Origin: Atrina japonica
Taxonomy: Eukaryota; Mollusca; Bivalvia; Pterioida; Pinnidae
Direction of reading: 5' to 3'
Length of the DNA: 64,000 nucleotides
NCBI GenBank assembly: GCA_030159075.1
Contig: BROG01000474.1
Coordinates: 342,501-406,500 of the forward strand
The notes below the pieces were generated by a model. It saw nothing but the letters and a program-made list of their open reading frames with translations. It was not told where the DNA came from and ran no database searches. Shown here one piece after another: positions 10,191-21,998 of this stretch. The position numbers and the translations under genes were made by a program. Within the stretch, counting starts at the first letter, position 1, and each line of letters opens with the position of its first letter.

Positions 10191-12050
10191 AATGAAAGAA
10201 AATTCTTTTAGGTAAAAAAACCTTCAAAGCCTATGCACCTTTAAAATTATTAATCCCTACCTCTTGGGTAATTTCAGCTCCCTGAACAGCACGTTTCTCC
10301 TGTTGATTATACTACCACAGTTTGTTCAGGTAATCTAGTTTTTATATGCATTTTTTATTGGTGGTATGCATTAATGCACAGAAAAACAAATTAAAACAAA
10401 CAAAATGAATAGTAAATTAATTGTTTAACATACAAAATGCAAAATGAGTACATACAGAAAAATATTGTATCTACATTATATAAAACACCATACCGTGTCT
10501 GTTACAGAGGTGTTGTCACTTGCGCTTATGATGACACACCCCTTTCACTTGTCACATATTTCATCTGGATAAAAACATTAATGTTGCTGAGAACAGTTGT
10601 GTCTCTGTAAAGAAACTACTTACAAGAAGCAATGTATATGATTATTATATTTTTAAAAGTTAATACCACCTTGCAGATAAACAGAATTACCTTTAAAGTG
10701 TATAAGAAAATTAATTAAAGGATATTTTGCAGACAGTGAATGATTATAAAATACGAAAGTAATGTCAGATTAGCATGTTTAATTAGCTGGTTGGATGAGT
10801 TATATTAAAGTTAGCTTTGTCGGGAAACAGCTTAATCACTGGTTTTTTGTTTATTTTTTCAATTTGTTAATTAGTATCTGTATGTGTGCTTATAGTTTCG
10901 TGTGGGTTTAGTTTTGATTGTTGCTTTATTTTCTTTCTCGGGGAAGATTTCTTTTTATATGTTTTGTTTTTATCTTTCGGTTTAGGCTTTTGCATCATCG
11001 TCATTATCATCATCATCATCATCATCGGCCCAATATATTTGAATTACAAACTTAACACCTAAGATTAGTAATTTACATAGATATAAAATGTTTCCTAGGA
11101 TTTTAATGTGCATCTTTTTCCTTGTTTTCCATAGGCCTGAATTATTATGGATGTTTTATAAATGGAATTTAAAACTAGTAATAATCGTTTGATGTAATCC
11201 AAGTGGGTATTATATCTGGTCATGTACAGCAGGTGTTAGATATGTGTTACTTTCAAAGACAAGTGCTTTTGTTATCGGTAGAGGAAATAATTGAAGTAAA
11301 ATGCAGCTTGTTCCTCGTCCACACAAAGCATCTATCATATCTACCGGAACCTATACTATGACCTACTTCACGTCTTGGTTGGAGGTTGGGTTGAAGTGGT
11401 CTAAATGCCCTTGGCGTCCTTTGTGTGGAGGTGTCTGTATGTGTGTTCAAATAGATGATAAGATAAGACAACGTGATACATAATCAATTCCAAACAGCTT
11501 ATGTATGTGTATAAATAACTTTCAGATATGCGGTATATGCAATTTGTAATAATGTCTGCCTCCATATTTAAGTTTATTTAGTTTATATGTCAAATAGGCT
11601 GTATATATCGCCGGTAATGTCGACTTGTATATACATGTACAATAAATGTAATACTGTCTGCACACATCTATATTTACTTATATATCTATATGATCACTCT
11701 CGCTCCAGATGTTACACTCAAGTTGTAATGTATTATGCATTCTGTAATACTATTATCATTTTGTACATAATGTTATCTGACATGTTTTGCAAAAAAAAAA
11801 AATAAAAAAAGAAAAAAGAAAAAGGAAAGTGTATTGGTAGACTACCATGGCAATATAAGATTAGTCATAAGTCATCACTGCAAATGTTATACCTCACTTT
11901 ATATGAAAATTTACATATCAATTTTTCAGATTCCAAAGTTTTTACATAGAATGTCACTATTTTCGATTTCAATTTCAAACTTGATTATCGACAGAGACTA
12001 ATTGTGAAAGAGGAAGTGATGGTATAACGGCATTCATAGTGTATTGGTGA
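10191..12050. other. Intergenic, no gene supported
   Basis: AT-rich. Contains an (ATC)n tract at 10995-11027 and overlapping frames on both strands at 11253-11483 in slightly more GC-rich sequence that match no family I recognise. An A-rich run lies at 11790-11826. Confidence 0.45.
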
Positions 12051-12063
12051 TTACCTTTCCATT

Positions 12064-12391
12064 CAGTCCGCTTGCGGAGATCTAGTGGCAGAGCGTTCTA
12101 CTAGCAAGCGAAAGGTCCCGGGATCGAATCCTTCGCCGGATCAACCAAAGACTTTTAAAAATGGTGTAACTATTCATTCGACAAGTGCTTGGCATAGTCA
12201 GAAATATTTTAGATGAGACTTACAGCACGGCGATGTCCCGTGTCACGTTAGGTGTGGCACGTAAAGAACCCTCATTGCTGTGGCATCAGTACTTCGCAAA
12301 TGTTTAAACAGGTGACATTTCAGTGTTAGCGAAAAATTCTTTGTAGGTTGTAAAACAACAAAAGAACAAAAAACAAAACCTATTCCATTGG
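12064..12391 (+). mobile_element. tRNA-derived SINE, second head type
   Basis: The head (12068-12145) has a tRNA-like A-box region TAGTGGCAGAGCG and B-box GGGATCGAATCC about 40 bp apart. The body contains GTCCCGTGTCACGTTAGG and CGTAAAGAACCCTCA, shared with the SINE at 4221, and it ends in an A/C-rich tail. Imperfect similarity between ACCTTTCCATT before the head and ACCTATTCCATT near the tail may be a degraded target duplication. Confidence 0.7.
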
Positions 12392-12860
12392 AAATACGGA
12401 AAATGACCGGAAATGTAATAAGGTACTGATTTATACGGAAAATGGTCGGAAATGTAATAAGGTGCTGGTTTATACGAAAAATGAAGGGAGATACAATAAG
12501 GTGCAAGTTTATACGGGAAAAGATCGGAAATGTAATAAGGCGCTGGATTATACGGGAAATGATCGGAAATGTAATAAGTTGGTGGTTTATACGAGAAATG
12601 ATCGGAAATGTAATAAGGTGCTGGTTTAAACAGAAAATGATCGGGAATGTAATAATGCGCAAGATTATACGGGAAATGATCGGAAATGCAAGAAAGTGTA
12701 AGTTTATACGGGAAATGATCGGAAATGTAATACGTTGTGGATTATACGGGAAATGACGGAAATGTAATAAGGTGGTGGTTTATACGGGAAATTACCGGAA
12801 ATGTACAAAGGTGGTGGTTTATACGGGAAATGACGGAAATGTACAAAGGTGGTGGTTTAT
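12390..12860. repeat. 39-bp minisatellite
   Basis: About 12 units of the form GGAAATGATCGGAAATGTAA plus TAAGGTGCTGGTTTATACG. Because 39 is a multiple of 3, it yields open frames on both strands (13-residue repeats), which are artefacts. Confidence 0.9.
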
Positions 12861-12869
12861 CTAGATCTA

Positions 12870-13707
12870 ATGAGGGATAGAAGGATTACAAAGATATAAG
12901 GATAAACATATTACCAGATTATGATGTATTATATATAATATGAATATAAAAGAAAAGAGACCTTACGACATCATCAATGAAGGGCGAAAAAGCAAGGAAT
13001 TTCGTCTAACGTAATATTTCTAGTTTTGTAGATTTTCGCACCGGAAACAATAAAAAAAGAGTTGCTTTCGCTTGGCTCATTCTCATATTTTATATACATG
13101 TATATAATATTTAAATCCACATACTGAGTTCAAGTTTCTGAAAAACATATATAAAATCACAATGCCCGTTGTCCTAAGGACCCACTCCTCAGCCACTGGC
13201 TCAAATGTAGTACATGTACATGAATCTGTGCGTGCATAAATATCGATTGTAATTTATAGCCGTGTCTAATATAATCAGTCAAATGATATAACATTCTCAA
13301 TATGATACTGTAACACCACTTCTTAGTGCGTAACTACAGAGAAATAACAGACGTATTCATATAATTTCTTAATAAGCAGCCTTGGTTCGTAAGACGAAGA
13401 AAATATGAAACAATAACACATTGTTTTTGGGAGGTTCCAAAATCATTAAGAATTTCGATATTTGCTCAAATTTGTCCATACTTGTCCACATTTCGTTTTC
13501 TTTGGGGTATGGAAAAAATTCCATAGAGTGGACAATAAAATACTAATTCTAATTAAATTTTACATCTATAAATCAAAATGTCTTAATAAAGCTCTGAATA
13601 AACCTCATGCACATGAAAGGTCACTACATGGTACAAAAACAAATTTCAACCATAAAAGGGTTATCGTTTCAAAATGAGTTTGATGATAAATGAAAAAATG
13701 GGAAAAC
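12870..13707. other. Intergenic, no gene seen
   Basis: AT-rich. The 71-codon frame at 13462-13677 has no recognised motif. Confidence 0.45.
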
Positions 13708-14076
13708 TTAAAGGGGCATTTTCCCCATTTAAAAAAAATCACCACTTAGATTGATATACAATAACAAAAAAGAGATACACATAGCCATATATTTGTTTTT
13801 TTAGATTTTTATTGTTTTACTTATTTATTTATTTATTGTGAAAATTGATTGAGAAACCCAGGTTTTGCACTTTTTCAATCACAATTAATTAACTCAACCT
13901 TACTATTGGATATAAAGACCACGCTGGACCTGACCATACAATGTATTTTCACAAAATATATAGGAATATAAGATTTGTTATGCCTGTGTAAAGCTCTTAT
14001 TTCTTATTGTATATCAAGTACAAAAGTAGAAAAATGGAAATATTTGTGTTCGTAAACACAGCTAATGTCCCTTTGA
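13708..14076 (+). mobile_element. AAAGGGGCATTAGCTGTG-type element, copy A
   Basis: It begins TTAAAGGGGCATTTTCC and ends ACACAGCTAATGTCCCTTT, giving short terminal inverted repeats (AAAGGGRCATT). The interior shares TTGATATACAATAACAAAAA and GACCACGCTGGACCTGA with copy B. It is about 370 bp, non-coding, and most likely a non-autonomous DNA transposon. Confidence 0.7.
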
Positions 14077-14699
14077 TATCTCTGTAAAATAATTGAATTT
14101 TGCTCCTTAAAGGATAGATCCTTGGCAAATTTAAAATCACTTTATGTATCTTAATAAATATAATTTTAAAATATACCGCACCTCTCTTCAGAAAAAAATT
14201 TAAAGACTAATTTGACATTTTTCAGATACAGGTATTTTATTTAAATATCATGTGCCTTACTGTATATAAGGTACTTTCTGTACAGTGAGGATACGCATGT
14301 GATATGAATACCATATTGTAACTCTTCTCAAGTCTACTTGATGTTAAACGACAGAGAAATTGATTGTATGCGATTGCCTGTCTGTCAAAGAGCGTGAATT
14401 TCAGATAATAAAATGTCAGGCTGAACAACTTCAAATTAAGGCCGATTTATTTTTCGTTAATTAAAATTTTAATTGATACACATACGGGCCACACATTTGA
14501 GACAGAGAATTACTATTCGTATTTGATTTGTTCAAACAATTTTATTCCAGATAGAGTCTATGCGCAATGGTGGATAAAATATATTTGAATAAGTCGATAA
14601 GTACACGGAATTCAATAGTATTACTTTGATTATTTGTCAGTTAAAGTTTGTCAAAGCTGAACAGGTCTAAAGATCTGATACAAATTTTTCAATATGATT

Positions 14700-14839
14700 G
14701 TTAGCGATGTTTAAAATAAACTCTTTTGTGTGCATAGAGACGTATGAGTATTCAGTACTACAAACTGAGAGAACAAAGGACGTTTGTATATTCATGTGTC
14801 TCACACTAGACATAGGAAAGTCGAGCACCACAAAGTCAG
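14700..14839 (+). other. Candidate upstream exon with strong donor (CAG/GTAAGT)
   Basis: A consensus donor CAG/GTAAGTGC lies at 14839/14840, and a good acceptor CTATTCCTAG ends at 18950, just upstream of the TRIM-like start codon. These could be the 5' UTR exon boundaries of that gene. The intervening 4.1 kb is entirely repeat. The start of this exon is unknown and there is no transcript evidence. Confidence 0.25.
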
Positions 14840-14983
14840 GTAAGTGCTGTTTATTAATATCTTTAATTATAGTTTTTGTTTATTCTAAAAAAAAATCAGA
14901 AATATGTGAAATAATTTTGATACTGTTAGGAATATTTTACAATTTTACAAGTTATATACAGATAAATATGTTAGGACTATACA

Positions 14984-14987
<4 letters not shown>

Positions 14988-15053
<66 letters not shown>
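14988..15053. repeat. (CT)n microsatellite
   Basis: About 33 CT dinucleotides, 18 bp before the outer inverted-repeat element. Confidence 0.95.
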
Positions 15054-15057
<4 letters not shown>

Positions 15058-15094
15058 CACATGACATAAACAGTGGAACCTCGCCTAAAGACCA

Positions 15095-15390
15095 TCTCGC
15101 ATTTCAATCTACATACTCCCGGACTGTTGATAAATAATTACAAAGACCACCTCGCATTTCAAACTACATACTCCCGGACTGTTGATAAATAATTACAAAG
15201 ACCATCTCGCATTTCAAACTACATACTCCCGGACTGTTGATAAATAATTACAAAGACCACCTCGCATTTCAAACTACATACTCCCGGACTGTTGATAAAT
15301 AATTACAAAGACCACCTCGCATTTCAAACTACATACTCCCGGACTGTTGATAAATAATTACAAAGACCACCTCGCATTTCAAACTACATA
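15095..15390. repeat. 55-bp satellite array, left part
   Basis: About 5 units of AAAGACCACCTCGCATTTC, AAACTACATACTCCCGG and ACTGTTGATAAATAATTAC; the spacing of the shared word is 55 bp. It breaks off after AACTACATA at 15390, where the LINE starts. Confidence 0.92.
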
Positions 15391-17969
15391 TTTTTCCAGT
15401 ACTACTGAAAGAATTAAAGTTTGGGAAACCTGTAAATCAACTGAGTACTGTGAAAACATTAATATTGAAAAAGTAAATAGAATTTTGGAAATAATTAATC
15501 AAACTGATGAAAATAATGTGCACAGTGATACTGTTAACTATATTTTTGAAAAAACTGCTGATATTTTGTTAGAATCAGCAAAAAGAACCTTTGGTGTTTT
15601 TCAACAAAAAAGAAAGATTGATTGTAAACATAATTCAAAAGACTGGTTTAACCAGGATTGTAGAAAAGCTCGTAAACATTTTTGTAGAACCAAGAGGTTG
15701 TATAAAAAGTATGGATCTATATTTTTTAAAGAAGAGTTGCGTATCACTGAAAAAAGGTATAAAGTTGTTTTAGATCAAAGTATGAATAAGTACAGAACTC
15801 AGCTAATGAGAAAAATAAGAAATCTTAGTAAGTCTAATCCAAAGGAATATTGGAAAATTATTAACAAAAAGGATAATTTTAAGTGTAATGCTAATATAAA
15901 CGATTTTTATGATTATTTCAAAAATATAAATACAAATCAAGAAAGTGATAACACTGATCACTTTCCATTTGGAAATGATAACGAAAGCAATTTATTTTTA
16001 AATGATCCAATTAATGAGGATGAAATATTAAGGTCTGTGAAACTTTTAAAAAATAATAAAAGCTCAGGTGTTGATGAAATTTTGAATGAATATATTGTCT
16101 CTTCTATAGATATTATGCTACCTTTATATTGTAAGTTATTTAATTTAATTTTCAATACTGGTATTTTGCCAGAAGCATGGTTGCTTGGAAATATTGTACC
16201 AATTTATAAAAACAAAGGTAATGACAAAGATCCTGCAAATTATAGACCCATCACATTGTTAAGTTGTATGGGTAAATTATTTACTTCAATTTTATGTAAA
16301 CGTTTAACTGATTATGCAGACATTTATGATTTGTTATGTGAAAACCAGACAGGATTCAGACCTAATTATTCTACAATTGATAATTTGTTAACATTATATA
16401 GTATTGTAGAACTATCATTTTTATTGAAAAAGAAACTTTTTTGTGCCTTTATAGACTTTAGAGCTGCATTTGATAAAGTTTGGAGAACTGGATTGTGGCA
16501 AAAATTATTTAGATATAATATTACAGGAAAATGTTTCAATGTGATTTTTAACATGTATAATGGTAGTAAGTCTAGAATATCATTAAATAACGGTTCTTCT
16601 GATTTTTTCCCATGTAAAATTGGAGTGAGACAAGGAGAAAATTTATCACCTTTTTTGTTTGCAATATATTTAAATGATCTTGAAGATTTTCTAAGACTTA
16701 ATGATGTAAAAGGTGTCTCCTCCATATCTGATGAAATAGAAGGGGAGTTAAATTTATTTTTAAAAATCATAGTAATCCTTTATGCCGACGCCACTGTTTT
16801 ACTGTCTGAGTCATGTGAAGACTTACAATATCAACTGAATTGTTTCTCCAATTATTGTAATCAGTGGAAATTGCATGTTAATATTGAAAAAACGAAAGTT
16901 ATGATTTTTTCAAAAGGTCGAATATCAAAAATTTTTAATTTTACATTTAATGATCAAATATTGGAAATTGTTAAACATTTTAAATACCTTGGTATATTTT
17001 TTTTCAAAAACAGGTTCCTTTGTTGAAACCAAGAAATATTTAGCAATTAAAGCTACAAATGCCATGTTTGCATTACTAAAGAAGGCTAGAAATCTTAATC
17101 TTTCTATTGTTGATCAACTGAACTTGTTTGATAAAATAATTGTACCAGTTTTACTTTATGGATGTGAGGTTTGGGGGTTTGGTAATTTAGAAATGATTGA
17201 AAAGGTTCATTTAAAATTTTGTAGACTATTGTTAAATCTTAAATCCAGTACACCAAAATTCATGATTTATGGGGAATTAGGAAGAGTTCCATTATCTATA
17301 CAAATTAAAACAAGATTACTTAATTACTGGCATAGTATTGTTACTGGTAAACAGACCAAATTTTCATGTATAATGTATAAATTGATTCATAGAAAGTCAT
17401 GCATTGGGCATAACATAAAATGGATTCAAAATCTTAAATCGGTGTTTGATAATAATGGTTTGAGTTATATATGGGATACACAGTATGTAGATAATAAGAC
17501 TTGGTTGCTAAATTTTTCAAAACAAATATTATATGACCAATTTCAGCAAACTTGGTCATCAGACTGTCTGAACTCTGGTAAAGGTGTAATGTACGATATT
17601 TTCACAGGTTCTATTCTGAAATGTCAAAATTATATTTTATCCTTCTTACCTAATTCAAAAATTAAATCATTAGCTCGATTCAGGACAACAAATCACAAGC
17701 TACCCATTGAATTAGGTAGATGGTTTAACATACCAAGGGGAGAAAGAAAATGTAATTTATGTAACATAGATATTGGCGATGAGTTTCACTATATATTGCA
17801 ATGTACATCCTTAAGCGAATTACGAAAATTATATATTCCAAAAATGTTTTATACTAGACCTAATATTATTAAGTTTCAAGAGTTATTTTCAACGAACAAT
17901 CTCCGCACACTAAACAAATTACAGCAATTCATTAATGTTATAAACAAGAGGGTCAACCCTCCTGGTTAA
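15391..17969 (+). pseudogene. LINE reverse transcriptase ORF, inactivated
   Basis: The frame to 17026 encodes the linker and reverse transcriptase: the fingers motif region PANYRPITLLSCMGKL, motif A AFIDFRAAFDKVW and motif B GVRQGENLSPFLF. The catalytic box reads YADA (16781-16792) instead of YADD: the second metal-binding Asp codon is GCC. At the T-run near 16997-17004 the frame shifts by one base; the continuing frame 16950-17969 carries the thumb and C-terminal region and ends with a CCHC-type knuckle (C-X2-C-X8-H-X4-C, about 17746-17805). Two independent lesions plus 5' truncation mean this copy cannot be active. Outside the lesions the frame is well preserved, so insertion was fairly recent. 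Confidence 0.9.
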
Positions 17970-18140
17970 TTACTGTCAACTGTGTACAAGTGTATATATG
18001 TATGTGTATGTGTATATATATTCTGTTATTTACAATGTTCACTCACGTGTACCATTTTGATTATGTTAAAATGTTTATAATATGTTCTCAATGTTGAATT
18101 GTCAACCTAAAGAGAAATAAAGAATCTTAAGAATCTTAAG
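15391..18140 (+). mobile_element. 5'-truncated non-LTR retrotransposon (LINE)
   Basis: 2.75 kb of LINE sequence lies inside the 55-bp array. The upstream endonuclease and any first ORF are missing, which is normal 5' truncation. The 3' end is a short tandem tail (AAGAATCTT repeated), after which array sequence resumes mid-unit. Comparing junctions, no target duplication is seen and about 14 bp of the array unit (CTCCCGGACTGTTG) is missing. The clade (Jockey/I/CR1-like) cannot be fixed by eye. Confidence 0.88.
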
Positions 18141-18790
18141 ATAAATAATTACAAAGACCATCTCGCATTTCAAACTACATACTCCCGGACTGTTGATAAA
18201 TAATTACAAAGTCCACCTCGCATTTCAAACTACATACTCCCGGACTGTTGATAAATAATTACAAAGTCCACCTTGCATTTCAATCTACATACTCCCGGAC
18301 TGTTGATAAATAATTACAAAGACCACCTCGCATTTCAAACTACATACTCCCGGACTGTTGATAAATAATTACAAAGACCACCTCGCATTTCAATCTACAT
18401 ACTCCCGGACTGTTGATAAATAATTACAAAGTCCACCTCGCATTTCAAACTACATACTCCCGGACTGTTGATAAATTGACAAAAATCCATCTCGCATTTC
18501 AAACTACATAGACCATAAATCTACAAAGACCACCTCGCATTTCAAACTACATACTCCCGGACTGTTGATAAATAATTACAAAGACCACCTCGCATTTCAA
18601 ACTACATATTCCCGGACTGTTGATAAATAATTACAAAGACCACCTCGCATTTCAAACTACATATTCCCGGACTGTTGATAAATAATTACAAAGACCACCT
18701 CGCATTTCAAACTACATACTCCCGGACTGTTGATAAATAATTACAAAGACCACCTCGCATTTCAAACTACATACTCCCGGACTGTTGATA
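18141..18790. repeat. 55-bp satellite array, right part
   Basis: About 11-12 units of the same repeat as 15095-15390. One unit near 18476-18530 is shortened and rearranged (GACAAAAATCCATCTCGC, then ATAGACCATAAATCTAC). Confidence 0.92.
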
Positions 18791-19029
18791 ATTACACAAG
18801 AACCACTTTACTCATCAGAACACGTTTGAGTCAGTCAGAAAGGTGGTCGTAAAGGCGAGATTCCACTGTATGTTCTTCAGAACGGAAAATCCCTTCGATA
18901 ATTCAAAAAGGTATTAAATATTTAAAGTTTACTTTTATTTCTATTCCTAGGTATGGTACTGAAGAGGTAAATCTGACGAAGACGTAAATCTGAATTAGAT
19001 CTAGTCAGTTTTAGGTTGAATATTTTAAC

Positions 19030-20223
19030 ATGACTTCGAAGGAAGAACTTGATTTCGAGTTTACATGTCCAATTTGTACGGACACATATAAGACTCCGAA
19101 AGGACTCCCTTGTTTGCATTCATTTTGTCGAGAATGTCTTCGTTTACACATTATAAATCAGGTACAAAAATTCCACAAGAATGGTTTCACGTGTCCCGTC
19201 TGTCGACACTTTGTAAATCCGGTAGACTCGTATAAACCAATATCAGAATGGGTAGATCAATTTCCGACGAATCACCACATCGTGAACATAATGAGTATAA
19301 TGTTACCAGAAAATAATTGGCGACCGTGTAAGTTATGTGCTCAACGAGAAATAAACGAGAGAGCCCTACAGACATGTAAAACTTGCAAGGAGGATTATTG
19401 TGAAGATTGTTCGAAGTTTCATTCTCTTCTGAAAGCTACTAAGAATCACAAACTATTTTTAATTGGTGATGACGAACAAACTGTTCCAGCAAAAGATAGA
19501 CAAAGGAACGACTTGTCAACAGTCCAGCAAAGCGTTCGATACATTATAAAAGTGGAGTACGACACGTCCTTGATTGTGAAAACAGAAACAGACGACAAAG
19601 AATGTTGGGTAACTGGCGCCATTTTCTTACTCGATGATAGAATCATTGTCTCTGATAAGACGAATAGTAAGATCAAAATGTTCTCATCCTCAGGGGATTT
19701 TATAACAGAAGAGGATTGTATGTGTCCATACGACCTTACCAGTATCGATAACAATGAAATAGCCATTTGTGAATCAGACCATATTAAGATTTGTTCAGTG
19801 GGTCAAGCGGCCTTAAAAATATCAAAAATTTATAATCATAACTGGAAGGTATACGTCCCGAAAACAATTCAGTTGGCATCAAAGAACTGTCGAGGAATTG
19901 ATTTTTGTAGAGGTCAGTTTGCAGTATCTTCCGGCGATGATATTGATAAACGCGTAATAATCAAGAACAGAGATGGTCAAATAACAAGACACCTATGGCA
20001 AGACCAAAATGGTAAATCATTGTTCAAAGACCCGTGGTACTGTGTAATGCATCCTGAATATGAACAGTTGTACATATCAGACGGGTTGGGAGTTTCCGGT
20101 TCCGTCAAATGTGTTTCGTTTCAAGGAAAATTAAAATGGGAATACCCATTTTCGATGCCTAGGGGACTTTGTTTATTTGGTGATCATCTTTTTGTTGCCG
20201 ATTGGAAGGACGACCAAATAAAG
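19030..20223 (+). CDS. TRIM-like gene, exon 1 (coding part)
   Basis: 398 codons from ATG, ending DWKDDQIK at donor AAG/GTATTAC. Carries the RING, B-box and most of the propeller. Confidence 0.85.
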
Positions 20224-21560
20224 GTATTACTAAGATCTTTAAATGATAGAGGAATCTGATGAATTAGAGACAGTGATAATAACTCTAACCTTATGATAAT
20301 TCATATAATATGAGTTTTAAAATATAAAACTAGTTGCTTGAAAGTCTAGAACGATCGTAAGTTATTTTTGTTTGAATTAAATGGTCATCAGCTGTGTTTT
20401 TTCAAATCTTATTTTTCTGTTTGACTACTTGGATTGATATACAATAACAAAAAAGAGATATACACAGTCATAAAGATTCTTAAGTTCCTTTATATTCTGT
20501 GAAAAATGTATGGGAAATGCAGGTTTGGCACTTGATTAACTCAACCTTACTATTTGTGTATGAATACCACACTGGACCTGATCTTTTTCACAAAATATAT
20601 CGGAATATAAGATTTTTTATGCCTGTGTATACCTCTTATTTGTTATTTTACACAAATACAAGTAGAAAAAGTGTAAAAAAAAAAAATCAATATATTTTTA
20701 TATATTATATATATTTTTATATATTATATATATTTTTATATATTATATATATTTTGGGGGATAAATACAGCTAATGCCCCTTTAATTGTGGATTCACAGC
20801 GGGTGTGACCGGTCGACAGGTCATGTTCATTCCTCCATGGCACCTGATCCTATCTGTGAATTTTCAGAGTCAATGTTTGGCCAAGGTTAACCAACGTGTA
20901 TATTGTCCTCTGGTACTCCTAACGGTTAACACTTTGGTATAGGTCGACCAAGGTAAATTGGTCAAATACAACAAATACAACGAGTCAACGAATCAAATCA
21001 TAACAGTGGTGACAAGTTACTTGTCGTCACAAAAGTATTAGAGATACAACACGGATGAGCCACTTCATCTTGGTAGACCTATACATGTACTTTTTATATT
21101 ATAAATACCATAAACATAATACCAAAGTTCTAGATTTGCAAAAAGGCCAAAACAAATGATTAAGACGATTGTTTCTGTCACAAAGACTTCATCATTTGAG
21201 CTCGAATATAAAATATAAATGGGTTCCGAAACAATTAGTATCGGCTTGTAGAATGAAATTAATTTTCACACCGATACATGTATATTCAAATCGTCGTGTT
21301 TCATTTTCGTATATATTTGTTTCCAGGCTATTTCATCTGACGGATCATCTGTTACTACATTATTGACTCGGCAAGACGGGATTCGGAGACCACAAGCAAT
21401 AGCCATTAACCACTCAGGGGACAAACTTCTGGTGTCCACTAGTCCGCCACATAGCAGTGAAATGGTTCAGATATTTTCCCTGACGTATGAAAGACATAAC
21501 GAAATCGAATTCAAATCTGGCAACCGCAACCGGGAATCGAACGGGTGCGAAATAAGTTAA
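19030..21560 (+). CDS. TRIM-like RING/B-box/beta-propeller protein (probable E3 ubiquitin ligase), two coding exons
   Basis: Exons 19030-20223 and 21327-21560 join in phase 0 to give 475 residues. Residues 13-58 form a C3HC4 RING (CPIC, then CLHSFCREC, then CPVC), expected to recruit a ubiquitin E2. Residues 100-140 form a B-box-type zinc site (CKLC, CKTC, YCEDC, H131, H140). Only a short linker follows, with no clear coiled coil. Residues about 170-475 have the NHL-like beta-propeller look, ending RPQAIAINHSGDKLLVS. The unspliced frame stops 11 codons past the exon junction, losing the last blade, so the splice is favoured. ATG at 19030 is the first in a frame leading directly into the RING. 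Bivalves have many such TRIM2/3/56/71-like genes; the substrate is unknown. A 5' UTR acceptor at 18950 is plausible. Confidence 0.85.
20430..20782 (+). mobile_element. AAAGGGGCATTAGCTGTG-type element, copy B
   Basis: Shares TTGATATACAATAACAAAAA, CCACACTGGACCTGATC and the end ACAGCTAATGCCCCTTTAA with copy A. Near its 3' end an 18-bp TATATTATATATATTTT unit has expanded in tandem (about 20695-20755). Confidence 0.7.
20787..20935 (+). mobile_element. GGACTCACGGCGGG-family repeat, copy 3
   Basis: GTGGATTCACAGCGGGTGTG, CCGGTCGACAGG and CCATGGCACCTGATCC match the family. It abuts the end of the 20430-20782 element. Confidence 0.6.
21327..21560 (+). CDS. TRIM-like gene, exon 2
   Basis: Acceptor TTTGTTTCCAG at 21316-21326. 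It reads AISSDGSSVTTLLTRQDG and then the final propeller repeat, and stops with TAA at 21558-21560; 77 residues. The join (...DDQIK/AISSDGSSV...) reproduces the usual NHL-type repeat phrasing. Confidence 0.8.
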   Translation, partial: AISSDGSSVTTLLTRQDGIRRPQAIAINHSGDKLLVSTSPPHSSEMVQIFSLTYERHNEIEFKSGNRNRESNGCEIS

Positions 21561-21593
21561 AAAAAAAAACCGGTCAGATGAATATCTAAAGAT

Positions 21594-21663
21594 ATTAAAC
21601 TTGACATTATTTCATGAATAACGTTTTACTCTAGCACTGATTTTATCTCAGTAGTTGATTAAA
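21594..21663 (+). terminator. Candidate poly(A) signals for the TRIM-like gene
   Basis: ATTAAA occurs at 21594-21599 and 21658-21663, 34 and 98 bp after the stop codon. No AATAAA is nearer. The motif is common in AT-rich DNA, so this is weak. Confidence 0.3.
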
Positions 21664-21878
21664 GTTAGAAAAAATCCTATGTTATTGATTTATATTTTAA
21701 TATACTTATCAATAATCTCTAGAGGCAATCTGGTTTGCGATCCCTTTTGTAATGAAATATGTACTTTAGTCAAATATTAAATATCAACATGTCAAAACAC
21801 AATCAGATTCTATTTTCTAATTGAAAAGGTATCAAATTTTTGCAGGTTTATTAAAAGGTACAGAATACAATGTCAAAA

Positions 21879-21919
21879 CACACACACACACACACACGCA
21901 CACACACACACGCATATAT

Positions 21920-21998
<79 letters not shown>

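Larger units (their letters stand above)
15071..18868. mobile_element. TIR element whose interior is a 55-bp satellite array carrying a LINE
   Basis: The left end CAGTGGAACCTCGCCTAAAG at 15071 and the right end, read in reverse from 18868 (CAGTGGAATCTCGCCTTTAC), are terminal inverted repeats; the right edge is followed by TA. Both lead directly into the array unit (AAAGACCACCTCGCATTTC). A shorter relative with the same style of ends is at 39392-39568. The whole structure looks like one MITE whose interior expanded in tandem and then received a retrotransposon. Confidence 0.7.
20224..21326 (+). other. Intron of the TRIM-like gene, filled with repeats
   Basis: GT-AG, 1103 bp. Holds an AAAGGGGCATT-type element (20430-20782) and a GGACTCACGGCGGG-family copy (20787-20935). 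Confidence 0.7.

Noticed and set aside
11253..11483. Overlapping frames on both strands in a GC-richer patch
   Set aside because: No recognisable domain, and no consistent splice context on either strand.
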